NCBI GenBank assembly: GCA_020722245.1
Contig: DYLE01000008.1
Location: 1 to 26,125, forward strand
DNA: 26,125 nucleotides
Source: Desulfonema limicola
GTDB lineage: Bacteria; Desulfobacterota; Desulfobacteria; Desulfobacterales; Desulfosalsimonadaceae
Reading direction: 5' to 3'
Shown piece after piece: positions 7,272 to 16,090 of this stretch (the stretch's first letter is position 1; every line of letters starts with the position of its first letter). A program made the position numbers and the translations under genes. A model generated the notes under the pieces. That model had not been told where the DNA came from and searched no databases. It was given only the letters and a program-made list of their open reading frames with translations.

Positions 7272-7778
7272 TTATTCTTCGATATAGGTGGGCGCGGTTT
7301 TGGGCGCCTTCCCCTTTTTGACAAGCTGATAGTGGGCGTAGGTCAGCACCTCGGCGTCATTGAAAATTTCCGCATCCACCACCTCGCCGATAAACAGGGT
7401 ATGGGTGCCCACATCCACGGTCCTGTCCACCCGGACCTCCAGAAAGGCCGTGGTGTTTTCTTCAAGGATCGGATTGCCCAGGCCGGAAAGGCGGTAGCGG
7501 ATCCCCTCAAACTTATCCATGTCCCTGCCGCACTTGAACCCGAACCGGCCGATGAACTTCATTCCCGTGTCCTGTCTCAGTACGTTTACGGTCAAGGAGC
7601 CGCCCGCGGTGATGAACTCATGGGTGTAATTCTCCCTGTTGATGCTGACGGCAAGGGTCGGCGGCTGAGAGGTGATCTGAAACACCGTGTTGGCGATCTG
7701 GGCGTTTACCCTGTCTCCCTTGTGGCCGGCGACCACATAGAGGCCGTAACTGATCTGATGAAGGGCCTTGAGGTTCAT
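7272..7778 (-). CDS. flavin reductase family / flavoredoxin-like FMN-binding protein
   Basis: This 168-residue split-barrel FMN protein matches the flavoredoxin / NADH:FMN oxidoreductase family. The N-terminal pattern GLYVVAGHKGDRVNAQIANT and ITSQPPTLAVSINRENYTHE are the usual flavin-contact regions. HTLFIGEVVDAE near residue 130 is the conserved late strand. There is no C-terminal rubredoxin domain, unlike high-molecular-weight rubredoxin (Hrb). GGAAGGAG stands at good spacing before ATG. It is the first gene of a minus-strand unit with the SDR and mop genes. Flavoredoxins in sulfate reducers transfer electrons; here a role as electron donor for the neighbouring oxidoreductase is inference. 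Confidence 0.9.
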   Translation of the reverse strand: MNLKALHQISYGLYVVAGHKGDRVNAQIANTVFQITSQPPTLAVSINRENYTHEFITAGGSLTVNVLRQDTGMKFIGRFGFKCGRDMDKFEGIRYRLSGLGNPILEENTTAFLEVRVDRTVDVGTHTLFIGEVVDAEIFNDAEVLTYAHYQLVKKGKAPKTAPTYIEE

Positions 7779-7968
7779 GGATTCTCCTTCCGCTGAATTT
7801 TTGATCCGTACAGGATTTATTTTGATGTGTTTGAAAGAATACCCAAGATCAGAAGAGGTGTCAAATTTTAAAACCCTGGGGTTTAGAGGAAAAAAGGCTT
7901 CAGGATGAATGAAAACGGTCTTGTAACCCTATACCGCTGATGATAGGAGAGGGCTTGGGTAGGATATT
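7779..7968. promoter_or_regulatory. divergent intergenic region with a small palindrome
   Basis: This gap must hold promoters for the flavin reductase unit (minus) and the MFS-SatD pair (plus). AAACCC and GGGTTT (7871-7876, 7879-7884) form a palindrome with a 2-base centre, a possible repressor site. No convincing -35/-10 pair could be assigned to either direction. Confidence 0.3.
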
Positions 7969-9180
7969 ATGGGAAAAATAAACGCGAGGGTGTTTACCGC
8001 CCTGTTTATCTCCATCTTTGCGGCTGTCACCGGCGTGGGCATCGTGGTCCCCCTGCTGCCGGTCTACGCCCACGATCTGGGCGCCTCCGGTTTATACATT
8101 GCGCTGATTTTTGGAGGGTTTTCTCTGAGCCGGACGGTGTTTCTACCCTGGTTTTGCAGGATTTCGGACAGAAGGGGACGAAAACCGGTTTTAACCCTGG
8201 GGCTGTTCTGCTATTTTTTAATCTCTATAGCCTTTATCTTTTCCTATGACATCAAAAGTCTGATTATGATTCGAATCGTTCAGGGGATCGGCTCCGCCAT
8301 GGTGATGCCGGTGGCCCAGGCGTATATCGGGGATATCACCCCGACGGGAAAGGAAGGGATCTCCATGGGCATGTTCAACATGTCTGTTTTTCTCGGGCTC
8401 TCCATCGGGCCCCTGCTTGGCGGATCCATCAAGGATTATTACAGCCTGGATGCGGCCTTCGGCTGCATGGGGGCCCTGGCCTTCGGCGCGTTTTGCCTGA
8501 GCCTGTTTTTTCTTCCGCCGGCCCGCGAGGAGCGGATCGTTGTCGCCGGGTATCGTCATGTGCCGTGGCGCCGGCTGCTCCTTGACCGGGGGGTGATCAG
8601 CATTTTTTCCTTCCGGTTTGTGTATGTCACCTGCATCGGCGTCATCTGGGGGTTTCTGCCGGTTTTCGGGGATACCGCCTTTTCGCTGCCCAGCGCCTCC
8701 ATCGGTTTTCTGGTCATGCTGGGGGTGGCGGTGGGCGGAATGATGCATCTTCCCATGGGGGCGGTGGCCGACAGGATGGATAAGCGGGTGCTGGTCATCA
8801 CCGGAGGTCTGATCACCACAACCGCGCTTATGTTGATCGGATCGGCAGAAGGGTTCTGGGACCTTTTTTTCGCCAACCTGATCTTCGGCATCGGAGGCGG
8901 AATGTCCATGCCCTCCTTGATGGCGATCAGCGTGATGATCGGCCATAGGACGCAGGCCATGGGCGCGGTCATGGCGCTGGTTACAGTGGCCCACAGCCTG
9001 GGCATGTTTTTCGGATCCATGATCGGCGGGATCATCATGGACGCTTTTCAGCTGCGATACGCATTCCCCATCGGCGCTTTATTTATGGCGTCGGGGACCC
9101 TCATTTTTTTTTCGGGAACCTGCACGAAAACCGCATGGAATAGCATGATCATGGCCGATTCTGCATTCCAAAGGAAATAA
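7969..9180 (+). CDS. major facilitator superfamily transporter
   Basis: This 403-residue inner-membrane carrier has about 12 hydrophobic segments, the usual MFS size. The motif-A loop between helices 2 and 3 reads SDRRGRKPVL (around residues 66-75). A second, weaker copy, ADRMDKRVL, stands at the equivalent place in the C-terminal half. The helix-4 region IRIVQGIGSAMVMP and the helix-5 GLSIGPLLGG resemble drug:H+ antiporters of the 12-helix family. It is therefore probably an exporter, but the substrate is not readable. AGGA is 5 bases before ATG. Its TAA overlaps the next ATG by one base, implying translational coupling. Confidence 0.92.
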   Translation: MGKINARVFTALFISIFAAVTGVGIVVPLLPVYAHDLGASGLYIALIFGGFSLSRTVFLPWFCRISDRRGRKPVLTLGLFCYFLISIAFIFSYDIKSLIMIRIVQGIGSAMVMPVAQAYIGDITPTGKEGISMGMFNMSVFLGLSIGPLLGGSIKDYYSLDAAFGCMGALAFGAFCLSLFFLPPAREERIVVAGYRHVPWRRLLLDRGVISIFSFRFVYVTCIGVIWGFLPVFGDTAFSLPSASIGFLVMLGVAVGGMMHLPMGAVADRMDKRVLVITGGLITTTALMLIGSAEGFWDLFFANLIFGIGGGMSMPSLMAISVMIGHRTQAMGAVMALVTVAHSLGMFFGSMIGGIIMDAFQLRYAFPIGALFMASGTLIFFSGTCTKTAWNSMIMADSAFQRK

Positions 9181-9854
9181 TGAAGATCGACCCGGCAAAA
9201 CCCTATGCCGTGATCACCGGCGATTTTATCGGCTTTTCCAGGCTGCCGCTTCAAGACCGGCAGAACATGTATGCCCTTTTGAAAAAAGGCGGGGAATCGA
9301 TAAACACGGCTTTTCCGGAACTTATGCCGCTTCCTCCCGACATGTTTCGAGGGGATGGATGGCAGATGGTTTTGGCAAATCCAATACCGGCATTGCGGGC
9401 TGGCCTTTATTTCAGAGCGTTTATCCGCGCAAACACCTCTCCGACAAGGGCGGACACCCGGCTGTCCATCGCCGTGGGCCGCATCGATTATGTTCCTGAA
9501 GGCCGCGTTTCCGCCGGGGACGGGGAAGCCTTTCGGCTGTCGGGGAGGCTGCTGGAAAAAATGGATCGGCCCCGCTCCGGCTCCATGCGGTTTGTGATGA
9601 ATGATGCAACGGTGTCGCCGCAACTGGACGCCCTGGTGCGGCTGCTGGGCGCCATCGCCGACCGGTGGACCCCCAGGCAGTCCCTGGCCGTGAGCGGCGC
9701 GCTGCAGGGTTGGACCCACAAACAGATCGGCCGGTTATGGAATGGCAAGATTTCGCATCAGGCCGTGGGCCGGCATCTGGATCGGGCGGCATGGCCGGCG
9801 GTCAATCATGGGGTGGAGGTTTTTGAGGCGGTTCTTTCTCAGGCCTTACGCTAA
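9180..9854 (+). CDS. SatD-like protein: cyclase-resembling domain plus C-terminal HTH
   Basis: This 224-residue soluble protein resembles the SatD family (pattern VITGDxxG, FRGDxxQ, AxGxID, GEAFRLSGR). The first 130 residues also echo class III nucleotide cyclases: GDFIGFS (Asp15) for the first metal motif, FRGDGWQMVL (Asp59) for the second, and RLSGRLLE for the NxxxR segment. Arg123 is kept but the Asn is replaced by Arg119. Enzymatic activity is therefore doubtful. Residues about 163-205 (TPRQSLAVSGAL, THKQIGRLW, SHQAVGRHL) look like a helix-turn-helix. It starts in TAATG overlapping the MFS stop and so is coupled to the transporter, perhaps as its sensor or regulator. That role is inferred. 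Confidence 0.65.
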   Translation: MKIDPAKPYAVITGDFIGFSRLPLQDRQNMYALLKKGGESINTAFPELMPLPPDMFRGDGWQMVLANPIPALRAGLYFRAFIRANTSPTRADTRLSIAVGRIDYVPEGRVSAGDGEAFRLSGRLLEKMDRPRSGSMRFVMNDATVSPQLDALVRLLGAIADRWTPRQSLAVSGALQGWTHKQIGRLWNGKISHQAVGRHLDRAAWPAVNHGVEVFEAVLSQALR

Positions 9855-9883
9855 AACAGCAAGCCAGGCTTAAGGCAAATTAT

Positions 9884-11644
9884 TCAGCCGGTTTTTTGCG
9901 ACCCAATGGGCGTCATCACCAGACGGAACCCGATGTAATCCGCCTTAAACTCCGGATTCATGCCTGCCCGATAGGTGCAGCGCAGCTCATGGGGGGAGTT
10001 GCTCCAGCTTCCGCCGCGGATCACCTTTTTATTGGCGGGTTCTGAGATTATCGGATTTTTAAGCGCATGTTCCTTATACGCCGTCTCGCCGTAGCCGTCC
10101 TGGCACCATTCATATACGTTGCCGCTCATGTCGTAAAGCCCGAGGCCGTTGTGCTTTTTTCTCCCCACCGGCCGGGTGGTCATGCCGCTGTTCTTGGAGT
10201 ACCAGGCGATCTCCTCCAGGGGGTGCTCACCCGCGTACTTTTGAGGCTTTCCACATGCCCTGGCCGCATACTCCCATTCGGCTTCCGTGGGAAGCCTGAA
10301 GTGGTATTTGCCCTTGTTTGCGGAGATCAGTCTCTGGATGAACGCCTGGGCGTCGTTCCAGGAAACCTGTTCCACGGGGTAATGCCCTCCCAGCCTAAAC
10401 CGGGAGGGGTTGTTGGGCTTGAGCTTTCTTAAAAACGGGGTGGTCATGACGGTTATCCACTGCTCCTGGGTCACCGGATACCTTCCCATCCAGAAGCCGT
10501 CCAGATAGACCTCGTGACCGGGGAATTCATCCTTGTTGCCGTCCCTGTCCTGATCGCCGCATCCCATGGTAAAGCTGCCGGAAGGCACCCAGACGAAGAT
10601 CATGCCGGTCGTCGGTTCCTCCCAGGTGTCGCCCGTCTTATGCATCTTTGTCAGGGTGTGTTGATCGTGGGGGGATCGTTCCCCGGAGCCGGAAGGAAAC
10701 GATGTGTCTTCCAATGAGAGAGGATAGCCGCTGTTTTTTTTTGAAGACAGCAGGGGCAGAAGCGAGGCCTCCTGGCCCTCTTTTTTGGTGGTGTCCAGCT
10801 CCCGAAGGATTTCGGAAAAATCGGCAAACCGCTGCTCGGGCACAAACTGAAGGCATTTTTCGATCAACCCCTGGATTTTATAAGGCATGTCGGTCCTGTT
10901 GAAGGAAAGGCCGCGTTCCCGGATCAGCTTAAACCTTTCAATAAAGTCTTTGTTTTCATATGGGAGCTTGCCGCACCAGATGAAGTATGCCACAAACCCA
11001 TAGGAGTAAATCAGGCTGGCAAGGCGGGCCGCTCGGCCCTCGATGATGACCTCCGGGGCCGACCAGTTGGGGGTGAACTGGGCGTTCGCCGTGGTGGAGA
11101 TGCTGCTCAAGCGCTGCAGCCCTCCCAGGTCGCCGAGCAGCAGCCGGCCGTTTCTGTTGATCAGCAGGTTGGAGGGTTTTAAGTCTTTTACGATAAAGGC
11201 GTCGGTGGCCCTTCTGGAAAGCCGATCGAGTATCTCCGCCAATTCGCGCATCAGCTGTTTTGAAAGCCCGGGGGAGAGCGGATAGTTGTCTACCACCACA
11301 TCCAGCAGGTTCGTCGGGCAGAACTCCATCAGAATAATGAGGTAGGCCCTGGCCTCCCGGCTGGAAACCTGTTTGTCCACTAAATGGAAATCATGGATTT
11401 CAATGACCCCGTTTCCTTTTATCTTTCCATAATACTCCTGAACTGCATGGAAATCATGGGATATCTTGGAATCCAGCTCCTGGGGCGTCCGGTAGGACAG
11501 GGAACGCTCGACCATGATGGGCACCACCTTGACCGCCCTGTCTTTCAGGTTGTCCCGGACATGATAGACGGTTCCATAAACCCCTTCGCCGATTTTATTG
11601 ATCACCTCGTAGGTCGGAAGGCATTTTTTAATGATCTCTTCCAT
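9884..11644 (-). CDS. Ser/Thr protein kinase fused to an FGE-sulfatase (SUMF1)-type domain
   Basis: This is a 586-residue two-domain cytoplasmic protein. Residues 12-290 are a Hanks-type kinase: glycine loop GEGVYG (19-24), Lys39 in AVKV, catalytic loop VKDLKPSN (Asp154, Asn159), metal motif GDLGG (Asp172), SAPEV at the end of the activation segment. HRD reads VKD and DFG reads DLG, but the catalytic residues remain. A polar linker (290-345) has no membrane segment. Residues 346-578 are FGE-type: PSGSFTMG, RLPTEAEWEYAA, GLYDMSGNVYEW, VIRGGSW, YRAG, IGFRLV. The two Cys needed to form formylglycine are absent after RGGSW, so it is not expected to be a true FGE. GAAGGG precedes the ATG, 17 bases after the PP2C gene. 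Confidence 0.93.
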   Translation of the reverse strand: MEEIIKKCLPTYEVINKIGEGVYGTVYHVRDNLKDRAVKVVPIMVERSLSYRTPQELDSKISHDFHAVQEYYGKIKGNGVIEIHDFHLVDKQVSSREARAYLIILMEFCPTNLLDVVVDNYPLSPGLSKQLMRELAEILDRLSRRATDAFIVKDLKPSNLLINRNGRLLLGDLGGLQRLSSISTTANAQFTPNWSAPEVIIEGRAARLASLIYSYGFVAYFIWCGKLPYENKDFIERFKLIRERGLSFNRTDMPYKIQGLIEKCLQFVPEQRFADFSEILRELDTTKKEGQEASLLPLLSSKKNSGYPLSLEDTSFPSGSGERSPHDQHTLTKMHKTGDTWEEPTTGMIFVWVPSGSFTMGCGDQDRDGNKDEFPGHEVYLDGFWMGRYPVTQEQWITVMTTPFLRKLKPNNPSRFRLGGHYPVEQVSWNDAQAFIQRLISANKGKYHFRLPTEAEWEYAARACGKPQKYAGEHPLEEIAWYSKNSGMTTRPVGRKKHNGLGLYDMSGNVYEWCQDGYGETAYKEHALKNPIISEPANKKVIRGGSWSNSPHELRCTYRAGMNPEFKADYIGFRLVMTPIGSQKTG

Positions 11645-11661
11645 GTCGGCCCTTCAATCCC

Positions 11662-12411
11662 TTAGCGGATTTGCGCAATGATAAAGCTGGTGTTGTCGAC
11701 CGGCCCTTTTTCCCTGACGAGCTGAAGCAGCGCCGTCCCCTTGTCCATCGGGCTTGGAGACAGGCATTCCAACAGCGCCTGCTCGGTCATCAGATCGCTC
11801 AACCCGTCGGAGCACAACAGGTAGCATGCGTTCAGGGACACGGCTTCGTGATGGGTATGGACCTGGTAATCCCGCCAGGCATCTGTAAACGCGGGTCCGA
11901 TGCCGAATTCGATGAAGTTTTTAAAGGGATGCAGGGAGGCGGTGTCCTGATGGATCAACGCCTTGTCCACCAGCCCCTGCACCAGGGAGTGATCATGGGA
12001 GAGACAGGTGATGTTCTCCCGGGTGATCTTGTAGACCCGGCTGTCCCCCGCATTGAAAATCATGACCCGGTTCTCCATCGCCATCAACCCGGCGACGGTG
12101 GTGCCGCAGTTTTCCGGGAGCTTCTGTTTGGCCGATTCCTGAATCCGGCTCAGCGTGCCTTCCACGGCCTCGAGACTAAAGGTTTGTTCAAGGCATTCCT
12201 GTTTCAACTGCTCGCAGACAAACCGGCTGGCGGCCTCGCCTTCCGCATGACCGCCCATGCCGTCGCATACGACCAGCAGAATCCGATCGGCGTTGATTTC
12301 TCTTTTTTCCTCCAGCCAGTCCGCCTGATACACCCGCACCCCATCGACGATGCAGTCCTCCTGCATGTCCCGGGGACCCCGCATCATGGCTGAAAATACG
12401 GTGCATTGCAT
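11662..12411 (-). CDS. PP2C-family protein Ser/Thr phosphatase
   Basis: This 249-residue metal-dependent phosphatase removes phosphate from Ser/Thr and is presumably the antagonist of the kinase behind it. PPM motifs are all present: RGPRDMQED (Glu18, Asp19), VCDGMGGHAEGE (Asp50), CGTTVAGL (102-109), FNAGDSRVY (119-127), CSDGLSDLM (Asp202), and DNTSFIIA (Asp239). These acidic residues are the usual two-metal ligands. There is no membrane segment, so it is cytosolic. No clear ribosome site precedes ATG 12411. The 12412-12520 gap presumably holds the promoter. The kinase starts 17 bases after its stop. Confidence 0.95.
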   Translation of the reverse strand: MQCTVFSAMMRGPRDMQEDCIVDGVRVYQADWLEEKREINADRILLVVCDGMGGHAEGEAASRFVCEQLKQECLEQTFSLEAVEGTLSRIQESAKQKLPENCGTTVAGLMAMENRVMIFNAGDSRVYKITRENITCLSHDHSLVQGLVDKALIHQDTASLHPFKNFIEFGIGPAFTDAWRDYQVHTHHEAVSLNACYLLCSDGLSDLMTEQALLECLSPSPMDKGTALLQLVREKGPVDNTSFIIAQIR

Positions 12412-12495
12412 GGGCTTATAATCGTTATACCGGCCGTCGCTCGGTTTGATGGCATGAAACCGTATAAAAGCAATGATATACTGACAGAGTCTTTG

Positions 12496-12522
12496 AAAAA
12501 ATTCAACCGGGTTTTTACGGTT
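12496..12522 (-). terminator. weak hairpin-T terminator after the helicase gene
   Basis: On the minus strand AACCG (12522-12518) and CGGTT (12509-12505) flank an 8-base loop. GAA and six T residues follow. The hairpin overlaps the helicase stop codon. The 5-bp stem makes this only a candidate. Confidence 0.33.
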
Positions 12523-15500
12523 ATGAAAACAGTTTCATCTGCACCTGGACCGGCTTTTGCGGCGGCGGTTTTTTTTCCTGTTTAAGCAGCTTTTCTTCGA
12601 TGTCGGCGATAAATGGAGAGGCCTGGCGTTTTTCGGTTTTTCCGTACAGGATGCGACGATTGGCCCGGGTCAGAAAAAGATGCTCCTTGGCCCGGGTCAT
12701 GGCCACGTAAAACAGCCGCCGCTCCTCATCGATGTCGAACGGCTCTCCTTTTTCGCGGAAAAACGGAATCAATCCGTTTTCACAGCCGGCGATAAAGACC
12801 ACCGGAAACTCAAGCCCTTTTGCGGCGTGCATGGTGAGCAGGGCGACCTTCTGGCTGTTTGCCTCAAAGACATCGGGATCGCCGTAAAGCGCTGCGGCTT
12901 CAAGAAACCCCTCGGCATCCCTGTTAAAAGGTTTTGCGATCTCCAGAATGCGGTCAAGCGCCTCGCGGGTTTTTGCCTTGGCTTCGATGGTTTTTTGCAT
13001 CTCCGGCTGCTCACAGAGATAGATCAGCCCTTCCCTGACGGTGCATTCCTGAATTTTTTGAGCATACCCGGAAAAACGCCGGATAGCCTCGTCAAGCCGC
13101 TGCCTCTGGGGCCCGCTCATGGAAGCGGGAAAATCCCCAGCGGCGGATTCCATTCGACGATCAAGAAAACTGCCGCTTAAGTATCCCCACGCCGCCTTAG
13201 GTTCCGGGATTTCAGGAATGACCGCGTGAATGCGCTCAAAATCCAGGCAGGTGCCGAACCCCCTGATGATTTTAAACAGCGAGAGAAGTTCCAGTATTCC
13301 TCTTTGGCAGAAAAGGTTCTCCTTGCTTGCCGTTTGATACGGAATGCCGGCGTTTTCAAAAACTTCCGCCATGAGCCTTCCCTGGCTGCGGGTGCGGTAG
13401 AGCACGGCAAAATCGCAGAACGACCGGTAGCTGCCGTGCAGGGCGTTTGGGTTTTTGTCAAAATCATCAAAATCAAACCCGGTCCCTCCCACCATCTCTT
13501 CGATGGTTTTGCCGATCTGGACCGCTTCGGCCTTTTCGGTTTCCGCTTCAAAGAGGCTGATGTGGGCCGATCCGATGATTCCTGAATGAACATGGGCCGA
13601 GCCGCTCTTTAAGCTGTGGCGGCCAAGGACCTGGCAGGAGGCCGACAGCAGGGTTTCGGCCGACCGGTAGTTCCGGCTGAGGGTGATTTGAACCGCGTTT
13701 TCAAAATCGGCTGAAAACCGTTGAAAGTAGGACACGTCGCTTCCGCGAAACCCATAGATCGACTGGTCCGGATCGCCGATGGCAAAAAGATTTGATCCGG
13801 GACCGGTCATCGCCTTGACGAGTCGGTACTGGCCGTGGTTTAAGTCCTGGTATTCATCGATGAGCACATGGGAATAACGCGCCCTGCATTGATTTTGGAC
13901 TGCCGGATCGGTTTCCAGGACCTTGACCGCCTTTAAAATCAGGTCTTCATAGTCGTAAAGACGCCGGGCCTCAAGGATTTGCTGATAGGATCGGTAAACC
14001 CGCCTCAAAATTTCTACATCCATGCCCTTGCAGACAGGCGTCAGGTCGTCTTCCCAGGAAAGAATACGCTGCTTGGCCGAAACGATCCGGTCGAGAACAG
14101 CCTCCGGGTTCAGTTTGGCCGCTTTGCCTTCATTTTTTAAGAGGCGGACGGCCTCCAGGATCAGGCTGCTGCGGTCGTACTCGTCGATGACGGCATGCCT
14201 TTTATTCGGCTCGATCTGTTTTAACAGGTCAAAGCAGAAGGCATGAAACGTGGCGGTCTGGGGAAGCTCAGCCTTCTCCCCCAGCATGCGGGACAGCCGC
14301 TCTTTCATCTCCAGCGCCGCCTTCTGGGTGAAGGTCACCCCTAGGATGTTGCGCGGGGAAACCCCTTTGTTTTTCATCAGATAAGCGATGCGGCAGGTCA
14401 GGGTGAGGGTCTTTCCGGTGCCCGGTCCCGCGACAATAAGGATCGGCCCGTTCTCATGGGTGACGGCCCTGCGCTGGTCTTCGTTTAGGCCATCAAGGAT
14501 GTTCGAAAAGTCTTTGGCGGTTTTGTTGGGTGTGCTTTCAGCCCGCCCTTGGGGTGGGAGCGAATGCTTCGATTTTTTTTCATCTGTTTCTGAACGCAGG
14601 TCGATTTTTGTTTTACGCTTTTCCGGCCTGGGTTTTGGCTCGGGCATATAAAAAAGCGTTCTCTGCCCGGAAAGGCTGTCTATCTCATCTGGGCTGAAAA
14701 GGGTGATGCGGCCGTATTCCCCGTCATAGCCCGGCGAGATATGCACCCGGCCCTCGCGCATCCGTTTTATCGCTTCGGGGAGCAGAGGAAGGCCCGGGTG
14801 GCGGACGGCTTCAAGCGGCATGGCGTGCAGGATCTCAAGCTCCGGTCCCAGGGTGTGAACGGCCGAGGTGTAAAGCTCATGGGCTTTTTTGCTTGATGAA
14901 CCCGTGTGAATGATCTCCCCGATAATCTCCGCAAGGGGGATGATGCTGTAATACGGGTGGATTTTTGAAGGGCTTTCGCCTTCCGGACGGGTGGCCAGGT
15001 CTTCGACCCGGTGAAGCACCCCTTCGGTCATCGGCTGTCCGCATACCGGGCATATCCCGTTTAAGCCTTTGGCCTCTTTGGGGGTCAGGTTGACGCCGCA
15101 TTTGCGGTGGCCGTCCTGGTGGTATTTTCCCTCCTGGGGATAGAACTCCAGGGTGCCGCAGAACCGTTTCGGATCCCCGGTCTTCAAGGCGGCTTTGATT
15201 TCTGGATAAGACAGCTCCGTATCAAACAGGTTGGCCTCCCGTCCCAGGTTCGAAGGGGAGTGGGCGTCTGAATTGGAAACCAAAGTCAGCCCGTCGATGT
15301 CCCCCACCCGCCAGTTCATGGGCGGATCCGAGGAGAGCCCGGTCTCCAGGGCAAAAAGGTGCGGGGTCAAATCCTCAAAGCATTCCTGCATGGAATCAAA
15401 ACCGGATTTTGATCCGAACATGGAAAACCAGGGCGTCCAGATATGGGCGGGGATCAAGAACCCCTCATCCGATGTCTCCAGGACGATTTCAAGCAGATCC

Positions 15501-15934
15501 CGGGAATCCAGGCCGAGGATCGGCCTGCCGTCTGATTTGATGTTGCCGATCCTGTCCAGCCTGGCGTTAAACCGGGCCGCGGATTGGGTGTCCGGCAAAA
15601 ACACCAGGTTGTGCGTTTTTCTGGTTTTTCCCGCCTTTTTATAGATGTTGCTGATCTCACAGGAGAGCATGAACCTCACCGGCGCGGGTTTTTTGAGGCG
15701 AAGCCGCTGCTCGCACGCCCTTTCCACCTCATCCCTGAGCTTGAGAAGATCGGACTCCGCGGGTACCAGCATCTCCTGAATTTCGGAGAACCATGCCGGA
15801 TGGGTGAAGTCCCCGGTGCCCAGCACCGTGATGCCCTTCAGCCGGGCCGCGGTGTAAAGGCTCTCAAAATTGAGTTCCTTTGAGGTTGCCCGGGAAAACC
15901 GGGAATGGATATGCAGATCAGCGATAAATTTCAT
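12521..15934 (-). CDS. fusion of EndoQ-like PHP nuclease and UvrD/Rep-type helicase
   Basis: This 1137-residue protein joins two DNA-repair modules. Residues 1-430 are a PHP-type metallo-domain (ADLHIHSRFS, His8/His10, SCEIS at 91-95, HIWTPWF, SNSDAHS at 220-226) with a Cys/His cluster (Cys279, Cys295-x2-Cys298). This matches EndoQ, which nicks DNA 5' of deaminated bases. A charged linker (430-475) leads to a UvrD/Rep helicase: LNEDQRRAV, Walker A GPGTGKT (about 503-509), IDEYQDLN, GDPDQSIYGFRGSD, RNYRS, MHAAKGLEFPVV, RLFYVAMTRAKE. All SF1A motifs are intact. ATG 15934, with AGGGTG 6 bases upstream, is preferred over GTG 15943. The helicase could unwind from the nick, giving one-protein deamination repair. 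Confidence 0.9.
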   Translation of the reverse strand: MKFIADLHIHSRFSRATSKELNFESLYTAARLKGITVLGTGDFTHPAWFSEIQEMLVPAESDLLKLRDEVERACEQRLRLKKPAPVRFMLSCEISNIYKKAGKTRKTHNLVFLPDTQSAARFNARLDRIGNIKSDGRPILGLDSRDLLEIVLETSDEGFLIPAHIWTPWFSMFGSKSGFDSMQECFEDLTPHLFALETGLSSDPPMNWRVGDIDGLTLVSNSDAHSPSNLGREANLFDTELSYPEIKAALKTGDPKRFCGTLEFYPQEGKYHQDGHRKCGVNLTPKEAKGLNGICPVCGQPMTEGVLHRVEDLATRPEGESPSKIHPYYSIIPLAEIIGEIIHTGSSSKKAHELYTSAVHTLGPELEILHAMPLEAVRHPGLPLLPEAIKRMREGRVHISPGYDGEYGRITLFSPDEIDSLSGQRTLFYMPEPKPRPEKRKTKIDLRSETDEKKSKHSLPPQGRAESTPNKTAKDFSNILDGLNEDQRRAVTHENGPILIVAGPGTGKTLTLTCRIAYLMKNKGVSPRNILGVTFTQKAALEMKERLSRMLGEKAELPQTATFHAFCFDLLKQIEPNKRHAVIDEYDRSSLILEAVRLLKNEGKAAKLNPEAVLDRIVSAKQRILSWEDDLTPVCKGMDVEILRRVYRSYQQILEARRLYDYEDLILKAVKVLETDPAVQNQCRARYSHVLIDEYQDLNHGQYRLVKAMTGPGSNLFAIGDPDQSIYGFRGSDVSYFQRFSADFENAVQITLSRNYRSAETLLSASCQVLGRHSLKSGSAHVHSGIIGSAHISLFEAETEKAEAVQIGKTIEEMVGGTGFDFDDFDKNPNALHGSYRSFCDFAVLYRTRSQGRLMAEVFENAGIPYQTASKENLFCQRGILELLSLFKIIRGFGTCLDFERIHAVIPEIPEPKAAWGYLSGSFLDRRMESAAGDFPASMSGPQRQRLDEAIRRFSGYAQKIQECTVREGLIYLCEQPEMQKTIEAKAKTREALDRILEIAKPFNRDAEGFLEAAALYGDPDVFEANSQKVALLTMHAAKGLEFPVVFIAGCENGLIPFFREKGEPFDIDEERRLFYVAMTRAKEHLFLTRANRRILYGKTEKRQASPFIADIEEKLLKQEKKPPPQKPVQVQMKLFS

Positions 15935-16090
15935 GTAACGCACCCTGGTTTCGGTCAGGTATGTCTTATCAGTTTAGCCGGTCTTTTTACAGAAAAAAAT
16001 GCTTGCCTGTCCACGGCATAGCAGTTACAAGAAGAATTTATTTTTTGCGGGTTCAACCGGGATTAACAAGGCACAAACAGGAGGTACAAC

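Noticed and set aside
6291..7796. A 501-codon plus-strand open frame
   Set aside because: It lies antisense to the SDR and flavin reductase genes, which have complete family motifs and ribosome sites; it is Pro/His/Arg-rich with no recognisable domain.
8218..8994. A 258-codon minus-strand open frame opposite the MFS gene
   Set aside because: It is His/Gly/Arg-rich, without motif or ribosome site, and lies opposite an intact transporter.
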